DNA of 64,000 nt, taken from the NCBI RefSeq assembly GCF_003670115.1, contig NZ_QQTY01000001.1, forward strand, positions 620,001 through 684,000, written 5' to 3'. Below are positions 25,600 through 34,399 of this stretch, in pieces (position 1 is the first letter of the stretch; each line of letters starts with the position of its first letter). A model generated the notes under the pieces. The model was not told where the DNA came from, did not search any database, and saw only the letters and a list, made by a program, of their open reading frames with translations. The position numbers were made by a program, and so were the translations under genes. This stretch comes from Natronorubrum halophilum (lineage in GTDB: Archaea > Halobacteriota > Halobacteria > Halobacteriales > Natrialbaceae).

Positions 25600-27049
25600 T
25601 CAGATCCCGGGGGATGCGAACCCGTACTACCTTGCGGCGTTCGTCCTGTACCTGTTGCTCGTCCTCGGCATCGGCCTCTGGGGGTACACGAAGACGGACG
25701 ACGTGATGGATTTCTGGGTGTTCGGACAGGAGATGGGGCCGACGCTGGCGACGTGGTCGCTCGTCGCGAACTTCGTCAGTTCGGTCAGCGTGATCGGGTT
25801 CATCGGTGCCGTGTACGTCGAGGGGTACTCGTTTATGACCCACACGATTTTCGGCCTGATGTTGGGCGTCAGCGGGTTGTACTTCGTCGTCGGACGGGTG
25901 CGCGAGCTCAACGTTCTGACGCTCCCGGACATGATCGCAAAAACCACTGGCTACGAGATCGCACGGCCGATCTCGGGGTCCGTGTTGCTCGCTAACGGAT
26001 GGCTCTATCTGATCATGCAACTGGTCGGTGCGAGCCTCCTCGTGACGACGATCACCGGCGTCCCCTACGAGTACATGGTGTGGGTCATCGGCGTCGTGTT
26101 CATCATCTACACGGTTCTCGGAGGGCTCGTGAGCGTCGCTTGGACGGACCTCCTACAGGCCGTGGTGATGGTCTGTGCCGTGGTGATCGCGCTCGTCTAC
26201 ATGATATCCGATATGGGAAGTCTCACCGCGATCAATACGGAGTTCGCCGCGCTCGATTCCGCGATGGTTCATCCCACCCACGAGGGGACGTACACCGCGT
26301 TGATGATCGCGGCGACGATCGTCGCCTTCTTCGGAACGATCTTCACCGAACAGAACATGCTCGTGCGAATCGCCGCGACCAAGGACGTTCGAACGGCGAA
26401 GATTCATCTCGCCGGGGCCGGCGTTATCCTGTCCGTATTCTACTCGGTTCTGATTCTCCTCGGCGGGGCGACGACCGTCGCCTTGCTCGACAGCGGACTC
26501 GGCGTCGACGACCCCGACGCGGCGTTCCCGGTACTCATCACGGACTACGTCTCGACGGGAATCGGCGTCGTCATCATCCTCGCGGTGATGAGTGCCATTC
26601 TGTCGACGACCGATACCCGCTTGCACTCGACCGGAATTACGACGGCGCGAGACATCTACAGCTACTTCAAACCCGACGCCTCCGAGAGACGACTGATGCG
26701 GGTCTCGCGAGTCGCGACCGTCTTCTTCGGCGTTACGGCGACCGCTGCGGCGGTCAATCCGCCGGGAACGATCATCGAACTGTACCAACTTCGAGCCGTG
26801 TTGCTCACCAGCGCGTTCCTCCTGCCGGTCTACGTCGCGATCTACTGGACGGACCTCGACGGTCGAGCGGTCGTCACAGCGATAATCGGCGGCGCGGTGC
26901 TCGGGCTGGGAACGGACCTGGCGGGCGGCGGAATCGGCGCTATTCCGTCGACGTTCGTCGGCGTCGGTGTCGCGATCCTCATCCTCCTCGCCGGTCACTA
27001 CCTCCTCTCGTCGTCCGACAAGGGGGGCGGGGTGGTCACGAACAACTGA
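25592..27049 (+). CDS. Sodium:solute symporter (SSS family)
   Basis: A 485-residue protein with about 13 membrane helices in the LeuT-like SSS arrangement. Early landmarks are FWVFGQEMGP (after helix 1) and LATWSLVANFVSSVSVIGFIG (helix 2, the sodium/substrate region), and later VMSAILSTTDTRLHSTG, the conserved Ser/Thr segment of sodium site 2. It imports a small organic solute with Na+, a natural choice in a halophile. Coupled to the small membrane protein upstream and placed after two hydrolases and a dehydrogenase, it is probably the uptake system of this catabolic set. The substrate is not predictable. The ATG at 25592 is chosen; a GTG at 25583 is possible. Confidence 0.92.
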   Translation: MIDQIPGDANPYYLAAFVLYLLLVLGIGLWGYTKTDDVMDFWVFGQEMGPTLATWSLVANFVSSVSVIGFIGAVYVEGYSFMTHTIFGLMLGVSGLYFVVGRVRELNVLTLPDMIAKTTGYEIARPISGSVLLANGWLYLIMQLVGASLLVTTITGVPYEYMVWVIGVVFIIYTVLGGLVSVAWTDLLQAVVMVCAVVIALVYMISDMGSLTAINTEFAALDSAMVHPTHEGTYTALMIAATIVAFFGTIFTEQNMLVRIAATKDVRTAKIHLAGAGVILSVFYSVLILLGGATTVALLDSGLGVDDPDAAFPVLITDYVSTGIGVVIILAVMSAILSTTDTRLHSTGITTARDIYSYFKPDASERRLMRVSRVATVFFGVTATAAAVNPPGTIIELYQLRAVLLTSAFLLPVYVAIYWTDLDGRAVVTAIIGGAVLGLGTDLAGGGIGAIPSTFVGVGVAILILLAGHYLLSSSDKGGGVVTNN

Positions 27050-27168
27050 GACGGCGTCGCGACTCGGCGGGAGGACGAGCGCGACGCAGTCGGCCGTGAC
27101 AGGCTTTCTCATGTCACTAGGGGATCGGAACAAAACCCGTTTAGCCGGGCCGCCCCCAGAACCGGGTA

Positions 27169-28368
27169 ATGAGTACGAGTTACCGGATCGGACTGGTCGG
27201 CAAACCCTCCGTCGGCAAGTCCTCCTTTTTCAACGCAGCTACGATGAACGACGTTCCCGAAGGGGCGTACCCGTTCACGACGATCGATCCCAGCGTGGGC
27301 GAGGCCTACGTCCGCGTCGACTGTGCGGCCCCGGAGTTCGACGAAGAGTGTACCCCCAGCGTCGGCTACTGCGACCACGGCACCCGCTTCGTGCCGACGA
27401 AACTTGTCGACGTCGCCGGACTGATCCCCGGCGCACACGAGGGCAACGGGTTGGGAAACCAGTTCCTCTCCGACCTGAACGAAACCGACGTCCTCGTCCA
27501 CGTCGTCGACTTCTCCGGCGAGACGGACCTAGAGGGGGAACCGACCGAGGGCCACGACCCACGCGACGATATCGCCTTCTTAGAGGAGGAACTCGACCAG
27601 TGGTATCTCGGCGTCCTCGAGAAGGGGATCAACCGCTACGAGTCGGGCTACACGACCGAAGAGGACGCCATCGAAGAAGAACTCGCCGAACAGATGAGCG
27701 CGTTCAAGACAAACGAGGACGAGATCAAGCGCCTCGTCCGACGCGTCGACGTCGGCTTCGAGCCCGAAGAGTGGGATGCGGACGACAGACTCGAACTCGC
27801 CCGCGAGATCCGCAAGGAGACCAAGCCGATGGTCATCGCGGCGAACAAGATGGACACGCCCGAAGCGCAGGCGAACTACGAGGAGATCACGAGCGACCCG
27901 GAGTACGAGGACCTGACGGTCGTCCCCTGCAGCGCCCACGCGGAAAAGGCCCTCAAGTCGGCCGATCAGGCCGGCGTCGTCGACTACCGACCCGGCGACG
28001 ACGACTTCGAGATGCTGGGCGACGTCTCGAGCGAACAGGAGGGCGGACTCGAGCAGATTCGGGACTTCCTCGACGAGTACGGCGCAACGGGCGTACAGGC
28101 CGCCCTCGAGACCGCCCTCTTCGACGTGCTGGGTGTGACACCCGTTTTCCCCGGCGGCGCGAACGGGCTCGGAAACGAACGCGGCGAGGTGCTCCCCGAC
28201 TGTTATCTGATCCCTCCCAACTCTACGGCGGAGGACTTCGCCTACAGCCTTCACTCCGACATCGGCGACGGGTTCCTCCACGGGATCGACTGCCGGACGA
28301 ATCGCCAACTCGGCAAGAGCTACGAGGTCGAGCCCCGCGACGTGATCGAAGTGATCACGACGAACTGA
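27169..28368 (+). CDS. ychF: YchF/OLA1-type P-loop NTPase
   Basis: A 399-residue protein of the archaeal YchF group. G1 is GKPSVGKS (residues 11-18), G3 DVAGLIPGAHEGNGLG, and G4 NKMD near residue 223; a helical insert lies between G3 and G4, and a C-terminal TGS domain (about residues 310-395) is marked by LPDCYLIPPNSTAEDFAYSLH. Unlike most Obg-family members, YchF prefers ATP to GTP; it binds ribosomes and is tied to stress responses. It is full length and monocistronic with a short gap from the symporter. Confidence 0.93.
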   Translation: MSTSYRIGLVGKPSVGKSSFFNAATMNDVPEGAYPFTTIDPSVGEAYVRVDCAAPEFDEECTPSVGYCDHGTRFVPTKLVDVAGLIPGAHEGNGLGNQFLSDLNETDVLVHVVDFSGETDLEGEPTEGHDPRDDIAFLEEELDQWYLGVLEKGINRYESGYTTEEDAIEEELAEQMSAFKTNEDEIKRLVRRVDVGFEPEEWDADDRLELAREIRKETKPMVIAANKMDTPEAQANYEEITSDPEYEDLTVVPCSAHAEKALKSADQAGVVDYRPGDDDFEMLGDVSSEQEGGLEQIRDFLDEYGATGVQAALETALFDVLGVTPVFPGGANGLGNERGEVLPDCYLIPPNSTAEDFAYSLHSDIGDGFLHGIDCRTNRQLGKSYEVEPRDVIEVITTN

Positions 28369-29097
28369 CGGGCGAGTATCGCGACTCGCACCTCGAGACG
28401 GGTGCGCTACCGGGACCAACTGGCGGTGTGCGACCAATAGTACGACGAGACGGATCTGTATCAACGGCACGACGAGCGTCCCGCAGCGGGAGGGATTCGA
28501 CGCTCCGTCGAATCACCGCGGGACCGGTCGATCACGACCGTCCGAGCGCACCGATACGGCGGCGGTCGTGCGGGCCGATCCGTCGGATTCGTCGGCCGCG
28601 TCGACGAGTCGAACGAAACCCGCATCGAGGTCGTCGACCGAGAAATTATCAGAAGAAGAGATATTATGATATTCGAGTGTTTCTGCGGTCGAACTGCCGA
28701 TGAAGACACCACCTCCCGCCGTCGATTGACTCGAGCGAAACAGTTTCCAACCGCGGATCTCCCGAGGTGCAGTCGGATCGTTACGACGACCGGAACGGAA
28801 ACTCGAACGACCGACCACCGACCGACCGTTCTATTTTCGCAACGGAGCTGCCGGCTCGAGACGCTGTTGAGGAGCCTCGTTCAACGCCAGCCTGATAGTC
28901 CGAAAGATGACGGGTGAAGGGGCGCCGCCTTCTCACTGGCCGGCATCCCGTCCAGAGCGATGTCGTTCCTCCAGCTCCACCCACCGAAAACGTTTCGCGT
29001 CGTTCGTTGTGTCTCGGCGGAATATTTGTACGATTTCTGTCCATATCCCATACATAAAAGTTTACGTGGGCTTGAGTTCCCCATCTGGTTGCGTAGT
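28369..29097. other. Long intergenic region
   Basis: About 730 bases with no supported gene. A few frames of 80-150 codons cross it on both strands, but they are rich in Arg/Ser/Thr, as out-of-frame reading of GC-rich DNA is. The stretch 28645-28680 is AT-rich with no start at the right distance. The last 60 bases hold the TATA box (near 29051-29064) of the next gene. Confidence 0.45.
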
Positions 29098-29715
29098 ATG
29101 GTTCCCACAAACCTCTCCACCCATACCTCGTCTGTCCCCTCCAGTGCGACACCAGCCGAGGCATCATCGACGCTCTCCTCCGACGACGTGTTCCACCTCC
29201 TCCAGACCTTCCGACGACGGGAAACAATTCGTTACCTGCTGTGTAAAGACGGACCCGTCAGGATGGGTGACGTCGCTGAACACGTTGCGGCGCAAGAACA
29301 CGATACGACCGTCGCCGACCTGACCTCGGCGCAACGCCAGCGCGTCTACATTCCGCTCTACCAGTCTCACCTCCCGAAACTCGATAAAGCGGGCATTATC
29401 GACTACGATAAACCCCGCGGAATCGTGCGACCCACCGACGATCTCCAGTTGTTCCGCCCGTATCTCGAGGCGGCGACGAAACACTCCCCGGAGACGGACG
29501 TCGATCACTTCGGCACCGAGACCCGGAACGCCCAGCGGTATTACGTCACGGCTCTCGCCGCGAGTCTCGGCTTCCTGGTCGCATCCGCGCTGGGAGCGCT
29601 CGAATTACCCGGCTTGACGCTCGGTGCAATCATCACGAGCCTGTTCGTCCTCGCGACGGTGCTGGACCGAGCGGTGGCCGTTCGGGACGTCGCGAGTCGC
29701 CTTCATCGACGATAA
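29098..29715 (+). CDS. DUF7344-like winged-helix membrane protein
   Basis: A 205-residue protein. After a Ser/Thr/Ala-rich N-terminus (1-28), residues 29-115 form a winged-helix domain of the haloarchaeal DUF7344 type: DDVFHLLQTFRRRETIRYLL, then a GPVRMGDVAEHVA recognition part, and YQSHLPKLDKAGIIDYD. Two C-terminal hydrophobic helices (about 150-170 and 175-193) would anchor it in the membrane. Such proteins are thought to be regulators; no target is known. A TACATAAAAG box lies about 40 bases upstream of the ATG at 29098, which is chosen over an upstream start lying before this promoter. Confidence 0.82.
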   Translation: MVPTNLSTHTSSVPSSATPAEASSTLSSDDVFHLLQTFRRRETIRYLLCKDGPVRMGDVAEHVAAQEHDTTVADLTSAQRQRVYIPLYQSHLPKLDKAGIIDYDKPRGIVRPTDDLQLFRPYLEAATKHSPETDVDHFGTETRNAQRYYVTALAASLGFLVASALGALELPGLTLGAIITSLFVLATVLDRAVAVRDVASRLHRR

Positions 29716-29779
29716 CGACGGCGACGAACGGAACGCTCGTCGCGCCGTGTCCGATCGGTCGATATCGTCGGCACGCGCG

Positions 29780-30004
29780 TTACCGCCGCCAGATGACGCG
29801 CTGGGCGACGTCGTCGAGGCGACTCGAGAGGCTCGCAATCCAGCCACCGGGAGACAGGGTTCGCAGCTGATTCTCGTCGACCTCGATCCGCTCCTCGCCG
29901 TAGGGATCGCAGGTAGCCCGCTCGTCGGCGTCCCGGTCGCCGTTGGCGGCGTCGACTGCGATCGTCATCGAACAGCGGCCACACGCCTCGCGGTCTTTGG
30001 CCAT
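29780..30004 (-). CDS. Small cysteine-containing haloarchaeal protein
   Basis: A 74-residue protein starting MAKDREACGRCSMTIAVDAA. The CGRC pair (residues 8-11) and a later Cys (in ATCDPYGEERIEVD) could bind a metal, but only three cysteines are present. The C-terminal part is a predicted helix. It is not recognised. The frame is open upstream for another 150 codons only because of the overlap with the antisense of the next gene. It converges on the DUF7344 gene. Confidence 0.6.
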   Translation of the reverse strand: MAKDREACGRCSMTIAVDAANGDRDADERATCDPYGEERIEVDENQLRTLSPGGWIASLSSRLDDVAQRVIWRR

Positions 30005-30187
30005 TGCTACTCTATCGTGGGCGCTTTCGGTCCTTAAGTGTTGTCGCGGGACGCACACGCGGCTTCCGCGGTCGGTGCCGACGGACTTTTGGTCGCGTCG
30101 TGACATCAGCCCACATGGACGAGTCCATCGCCGAGATCCCGACGGTCGGCCGGCGCGCTTCGAGCGGCGGACGAGTCGGTGAGCGTC

Positions 30188-30856
30188 ATGAGTGACCGAT
30201 CGAACGCTGCCAACGGCGGAGATTCGGCCGGCGAGTCGTCCGAGCCGACAGCCGATGGCGAGACGGCGGACGCGGCTTCGGCGGGCTCCCTCGAGCGCGT
30301 CCCGGACTGGGATGACGAGTACGTCGACCGCGTGAGCGACCGGCTCATGCACAACTACGACCTCGAGAAGGACTACGCGCTCGAAGGGGAGCGGTTCACG
30401 CTGTACGGACGGATGGCGCTCTCGAGCAAGAAGCACTTCCTCCATCCCGCGCTCTCGCTGGCCGAACACGAATCAACCGAACACCTGTTCGTTCGGCGGG
30501 TCGACGCGGTCGACGACCGGACGCTCGACCGATTCGTCGAACTCGGTGAGCGACTGGCCGACGAGTGGATCGATCCCGACGAGGAACACTTCTCGACGGA
30601 CTTTACGTTCGTCGCGATCGCGCCCACGATTCCCGAGGAGATCCGAGAACGCGTCTCGGGGTTCGACGGACGAACGCTGTTGAAGTACGGCTATCACGGC
30701 CACTACGAGATCAACCTGGCTGTCGTCTCTCCCGACGGTGAGGAACTGGTGGCGAGCGAGAACGCCGACATCGCGGCCGCGTTTCAGCTCTGGGAGCCGA
30801 TCGAGAAGAACGAGCCGGGACTGCTCGGATTGCTCTCGCGCCGATTACAGCTGTAG
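30188..30856 (+). CDS. Conserved haloarchaeal protein of unknown function
   Basis: A 222-residue protein with a low-complexity, Ser/Ala/Glu-rich N-terminal 40 residues, followed by a structured domain: VDRVSDRLMHNYDLEKDY, RFTLYGRMALSSKKHFLHPALSLAEHES and FSTDFTFVAIAPTIPEEIRERV, ending LLGLLSRRLQL. No cysteines or membrane segment. I do not recognise the fold; the pattern of conserved-looking aromatic and charged residues suggests a real haloarchaeal family. The ATG at 30188 is used; a GTG three codons earlier is equally possible. Confidence 0.75.
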   Translation: MSDRSNAANGGDSAGESSEPTADGETADAASAGSLERVPDWDDEYVDRVSDRLMHNYDLEKDYALEGERFTLYGRMALSSKKHFLHPALSLAEHESTEHLFVRRVDAVDDRTLDRFVELGERLADEWIDPDEEHFSTDFTFVAIAPTIPEEIRERVSGFDGRTLLKYGYHGHYEINLAVVSPDGEELVASENADIAAAFQLWEPIEKNEPGLLGLLSRRLQL

Positions 30857-30977
30857 TCGACGCTGGCGACACGGATTCATCTCGACCTCCTCGTCACGCA
30901 CTCGAGGTCGACGGAGACGGCAGTCGCTCGGACTCGAGTCGAAGAAAACGGTCGGAAATCGCGACTCGAAGCCGCGA

Positions 30978-32846
30978 TCAGTCGTCGTCGGAGCTGACGG
31001 CCGCGACGCCGTCGCCCGTTCTGCGGGCCGACTGTATGTTGTCGTAACCGATTTTGAACAGCGATAGCGCCAACCAGATGAGGACGGCGATGATGACGAG
31101 CTGGACGACGGCCGACAGCTGCGGGATCAGCTCCGTTTCGGCCTCAGCGGTCATACCGAGCAGCCGACCAGCGAGGATCTGATAGAGTCCGACCCAGCTG
31201 AGCCCGACGAGCGTGATGAATCCCATCAGCGCCATCGGTACGCCGGTGGAGACCAGCTGCTTGGACTTGCTCCAGTTCGCCAACCAGACGGTGCCGGCCA
31301 GCAGCGCGAGCGACGCGAGCAGCTGGTTCGCTCCGCCGAACAGCGTCCAGAGGTCCTCCCATCGACCGCTACCGAGCAGGAAGAACGCCACGACGGCGAT
31401 GATCGAGGTGTTGACGTAGCGGTTCGCCGCGTACCCCTCGACCGGCGTTTCCGGCGTGCCGACGATCTCCTCTAACATGTATCGGCCCAGACGGACCGCC
31501 GTGTCCATGCTCGTCAGCAGGAAGCTCGCGAGCACGAGCGCCATGAACGGTGCGGCGTACTCCATCGGAATACCGAGACTGGTGAGGATCGCACCGCCCC
31601 CGGTCGCGAAGTTAGGCAACGCGAGTCCGATTCCACCGGCGGTTTCCGCCGGCGTAATCGCGACCACCGTCACCGCACAGAGCGCGACCGCTGCCAGCAG
31701 TCCCTCGGCAAGCATGCCACCGTAACCGATCAGTTTGGCGTCAGTTTCCTTGTTCAGCTGCTTGGACGTCGTCCCCGAGGATACGAGCGAGTGGAAGCCG
31801 CTGATGGTCCCGCACGCGATGGTGAGGAACAACAGCGGGAACAACGGCATGAGCGGAATGAGTTCCGCGAGCGGACCGCCCTGCCCGAGGAACCCGTACC
31901 AGGCACCGGTCGAGATGTCGAGGCTCAGTTGCGAACCGGTATCGGGGTGGACCGCATCGCTTCCCATTCCGGTGACGAAGGTGCCGACGATGACCGCCAG
32001 CAGGCTCCCACCGACCCCCGTGTACAGGAGGAACGACGAGAGGTAATCGCGCGGCTGCAACAGCATCCACACCGGCAGGATGCTGGCCGCTGCGCCGTAG
32101 AGGAGCATTGCCAGCACCCACGCGCCGATGTTGGCGCTCCCGAGCAGTTCCGGGAAGAACAGTGCCGAATCGAACAGGACGATCGTTCCGTCGGGGTAGT
32201 CGCCGGGAACGATCGCGAGCGGGTACTGGATGCCGACCCAGACCGACACGAAGACGCCAGTGACGAAGACGACCGTCCCCATCGAGAACGGAAGCCCCAG
32301 CTGGTACAGCCAGATCCCGAAGATGACTGCGAGCGTCACGTACAGGAGACTCGCGGTCGCCGCCGACGGGAACGCGTTCAGTACGACCCCGATGACGAGC
32401 GCGAATACCGCCACGACGAGGATCGTCAACAGGAACGCGAACCACAACAACATGTCCTTGCCGCGCTCGCCCACGTACTCGCCGATGATGTAGCCGATCG
32501 ACTTCCCCTCGTGTCGAAGGCTGCTCGACAGCGAAACGAAGTCGTGAACCGCACCCATCAGCGGGTTCCCGATCGCGACCCACAACACGGCCGGAACCCA
32601 ACCCCAGACCAGCGCGGCCGTAATCGGGCCGACGACGGGTGCGCCGCCCGCGATACTCGAATAGTGATGCCCCAGTAGTACCGGCTTTTTCGCCGGAACG
32701 TACTCCTGACCGTCTTGGTACTTGTGTGCTGGTGTCTCCCGACTGTCGTCGAGCCCCACGAACTGCGACAGATACCGTCCGTACCCGATGTACGCGACGG
32801 TAAACGTCGTCAGCACCAGTGCCACGATCCAAATCACTCCTGCCAT
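30978..32846 (-). CDS. cstA: CstA-family carbon-starvation transporter
   Basis: A 622-residue protein with about 16 membrane helices. It has the CstA hallmarks RYLSQFVGLDD with PAHKYQDGQEYVPAKK near residue 45, GHHYSSIAGGAPVVGP (residues about 59-74), GNPLMGAVHDFVSLSSSLRH, and later SGFHSLVSSGTTSKQLNKE. Family members import pyruvate or peptides; E. coli BtsT and CstA are both pyruvate importers. Pyruvate is a common haloarchaeal carbon source. An AT-rich box (TTATATTTATAATG on the minus strand, near 32880-32895) lies about 40 bases before the ATG and would give a short leader. Confidence 0.94.
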   Translation of the reverse strand: MAGVIWIVALVLTTFTVAYIGYGRYLSQFVGLDDSRETPAHKYQDGQEYVPAKKPVLLGHHYSSIAGGAPVVGPITAALVWGWVPAVLWVAIGNPLMGAVHDFVSLSSSLRHEGKSIGYIIGEYVGERGKDMLLWFAFLLTILVVAVFALVIGVVLNAFPSAATASLLYVTLAVIFGIWLYQLGLPFSMGTVVFVTGVFVSVWVGIQYPLAIVPGDYPDGTIVLFDSALFFPELLGSANIGAWVLAMLLYGAAASILPVWMLLQPRDYLSSFLLYTGVGGSLLAVIVGTFVTGMGSDAVHPDTGSQLSLDISTGAWYGFLGQGGPLAELIPLMPLFPLLFLTIACGTISGFHSLVSSGTTSKQLNKETDAKLIGYGGMLAEGLLAAVALCAVTVVAITPAETAGGIGLALPNFATGGGAILTSLGIPMEYAAPFMALVLASFLLTSMDTAVRLGRYMLEEIVGTPETPVEGYAANRYVNTSIIAVVAFFLLGSGRWEDLWTLFGGANQLLASLALLAGTVWLANWSKSKQLVSTGVPMALMGFITLVGLSWVGLYQILAGRLLGMTAEAETELIPQLSAVVQLVIIAVLIWLALSLFKIGYDNIQSARRTGDGVAAVSSDDD

Positions 32847-33027
32847 GGTAGTAGCTCTCTAGGCAACGCTCGAACGGGAACATTATAAATATAATTTATT
32901 GTGGTTCGTTCCCGGCCTGATCATACGGGTACGTACTCACGGGCTGAAACGTTTTCACCCTCTCGTACCTATTTCGCATCCGAACTGGTCGAAAAAGAGG
33001 GTGCAGTCAGTGCGAAAAAACTTCCAG

Positions 33028-34005
33028 TTAGCTCGTGCGCGCTGGGCCGCCGTCCGTCACCGCGATCTCGAGGTCGCCCGCGACGTCCTCGAGAATGTGC
33101 CCCCGAACCTCCTCAACGCGCGTCTCGATCGTCGCCACGACCGGAACGTCGAACTCGCCTTGGATGTGCTCGAGCCGATCCCGCTCGGTCTCGACCCGCT
33201 GGCGGAGGTAGGTCGCACCGCGACCCTCCTCGCGGGGTTCCGGCTCGGGGGTCAGGCGATTGACGACGAGCCCGCGAACGGGCAAGTTCGCCTCGGCGAG
33301 CGTCTCGAGGGAGCGACTCGTCTCCCGGATCGAGAGCTCGTCGGGGTTCAACACGAGATAGAAAGCGGCGTCCTCGCGGAGCACCTCGCCGGCGAACTCG
33401 AAGCGCTCCTTGCGTTCTTGCAGGCGGGCGAGAATCGGATCGCCGTCCATCACCCGCCGGGGCTCCTTGTTGCCGATCGCGGCCTTCTCGAAGAGATCGA
33501 TGCTGCGCTCGCGTTTGTCCATCAGCCGATCGATCCAGCGCTCGAGCAGGTCCGGGAGGGCGAGCAGTCGAAGCGTCGAACCGGTCGGCGAGGTGTCGAA
33601 GACCACTCGATCGTAGGCGTCGGCGTTTCGCATCACCTCGACGAACCGGTCGAACAGGGCGGCCTCGTAGGCCCCCGGCGTCTGGTGGGCCATCTCGAGT
33701 TGGATATCGACCTCGTTGACCATCGCCGCGCTGAGTTGGGCGTTGAGCTGTCGTCGAAGCTCCGTCAGGTGGTCTCGAACCTCCTGCTCCGGGTCGATCT
33801 CCACGGCCGAGAGCCCGTCGTACCCCTCGACGGGACGAGGGTCGTCGCCGAATTCCTGATCGAAGACATCGGCGGTGCTGTGGGCCGGATCGGTCGAAAC
33901 CACGAGCGTCTCGAGCCCCGCGTCGGCGCACTCGAGCGCGTAGGCGCTGGAGACGGTGGTCTTCCCGACCCCGCCCTTCCCGCCGAAGAACGTAAACTGT
34001 GTCAT
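33028..34005 (-). CDS. ArsA/Get3-family ATPase
   Basis: A 325-residue deviant-Walker ATPase. GGKGGVGKTT (residues 8-17) is the P-loop with the signature lysine, STDPAHSTADVF is switch I, and FDTSPTGSTLRLL is switch II. The zinc CxxC of eukaryotic Get3 and the cysteines of arsenite-pump ArsA are absent, so neither arsenite transport nor classical dimer-bridging zinc is expected. Archaeal relatives are thought to handle tail-anchored or other client proteins. The gene begins immediately after the stop of a small upstream gene (no gap), which suggests a two-gene unit. Confidence 0.88.
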   Translation of the reverse strand: MTQFTFFGGKGGVGKTTVSSAYALECADAGLETLVVSTDPAHSTADVFDQEFGDDPRPVEGYDGLSAVEIDPEQEVRDHLTELRRQLNAQLSAAMVNEVDIQLEMAHQTPGAYEAALFDRFVEVMRNADAYDRVVFDTSPTGSTLRLLALPDLLERWIDRLMDKRERSIDLFEKAAIGNKEPRRVMDGDPILARLQERKERFEFAGEVLREDAAFYLVLNPDELSIRETSRSLETLAEANLPVRGLVVNRLTPEPEPREEGRGATYLRQRVETERDRLEHIQGEFDVPVVATIETRVEEVRGHILEDVAGDLEIAVTDGGPARTS

Positions 34006-34305
34006 TTAGAAGTGATACTGGTGGCCCTTGCGCTCGATCACGGATTGGCGGTCCCACATCCGACGCTCCCAGGACTGGTACTCGTCCTCGAGATACGGCA
34101 GTAGTTCCGCCGTGTAGTAGGAGACGGGGCTCGGAATGCCGAAGGCGTCGGGGAAGCACGCGAGCATGAACGCGTCCTCCGTGTCTTCGGCCTCGGCTTC
34201 GACCTTCTCGTAGGCCGGATGGGTAAACATCCCGTGATAGAGCCCGCGAAGCCACTCCTCAAGCGTGGCTCGAAACGCAGCGATCCGGTCGGCGAGTGTC
34301 ATCAT
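34006..34305 (-). CDS. Small protein co-transcribed with the ArsA-type ATPase
   Basis: A 99-residue helical protein (MMTLADRIAAFRATLEEWLR). It contains YHGMFTHPAYEKVEAEAED and ACFPDAFGIPSPVSYYTAELLPYL, with an aromatic C-terminus ending HQYHF. No known domain is evident. Its stop is directly followed by the ArsA ATG, so the two are translated together and may interact. A second ATG one codon later is an equal choice of start. A function as an adaptor or client of the ATPase is a guess from position only. Confidence 0.78.
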   Translation of the reverse strand: MMTLADRIAAFRATLEEWLRGLYHGMFTHPAYEKVEAEAEDTEDAFMLACFPDAFGIPSPVSYYTAELLPYLEDEYQSWERRMWDRQSVIERKGHQYHF

Positions 34306-34399
34306 GGATCGTGCTCGGTGCCGGAGACTAAAATGTATCGTCCCGGCGTCCACGCGCGATCACCTGCCAAAACGAAGTCACGGGCGATTCGACCGTCGA

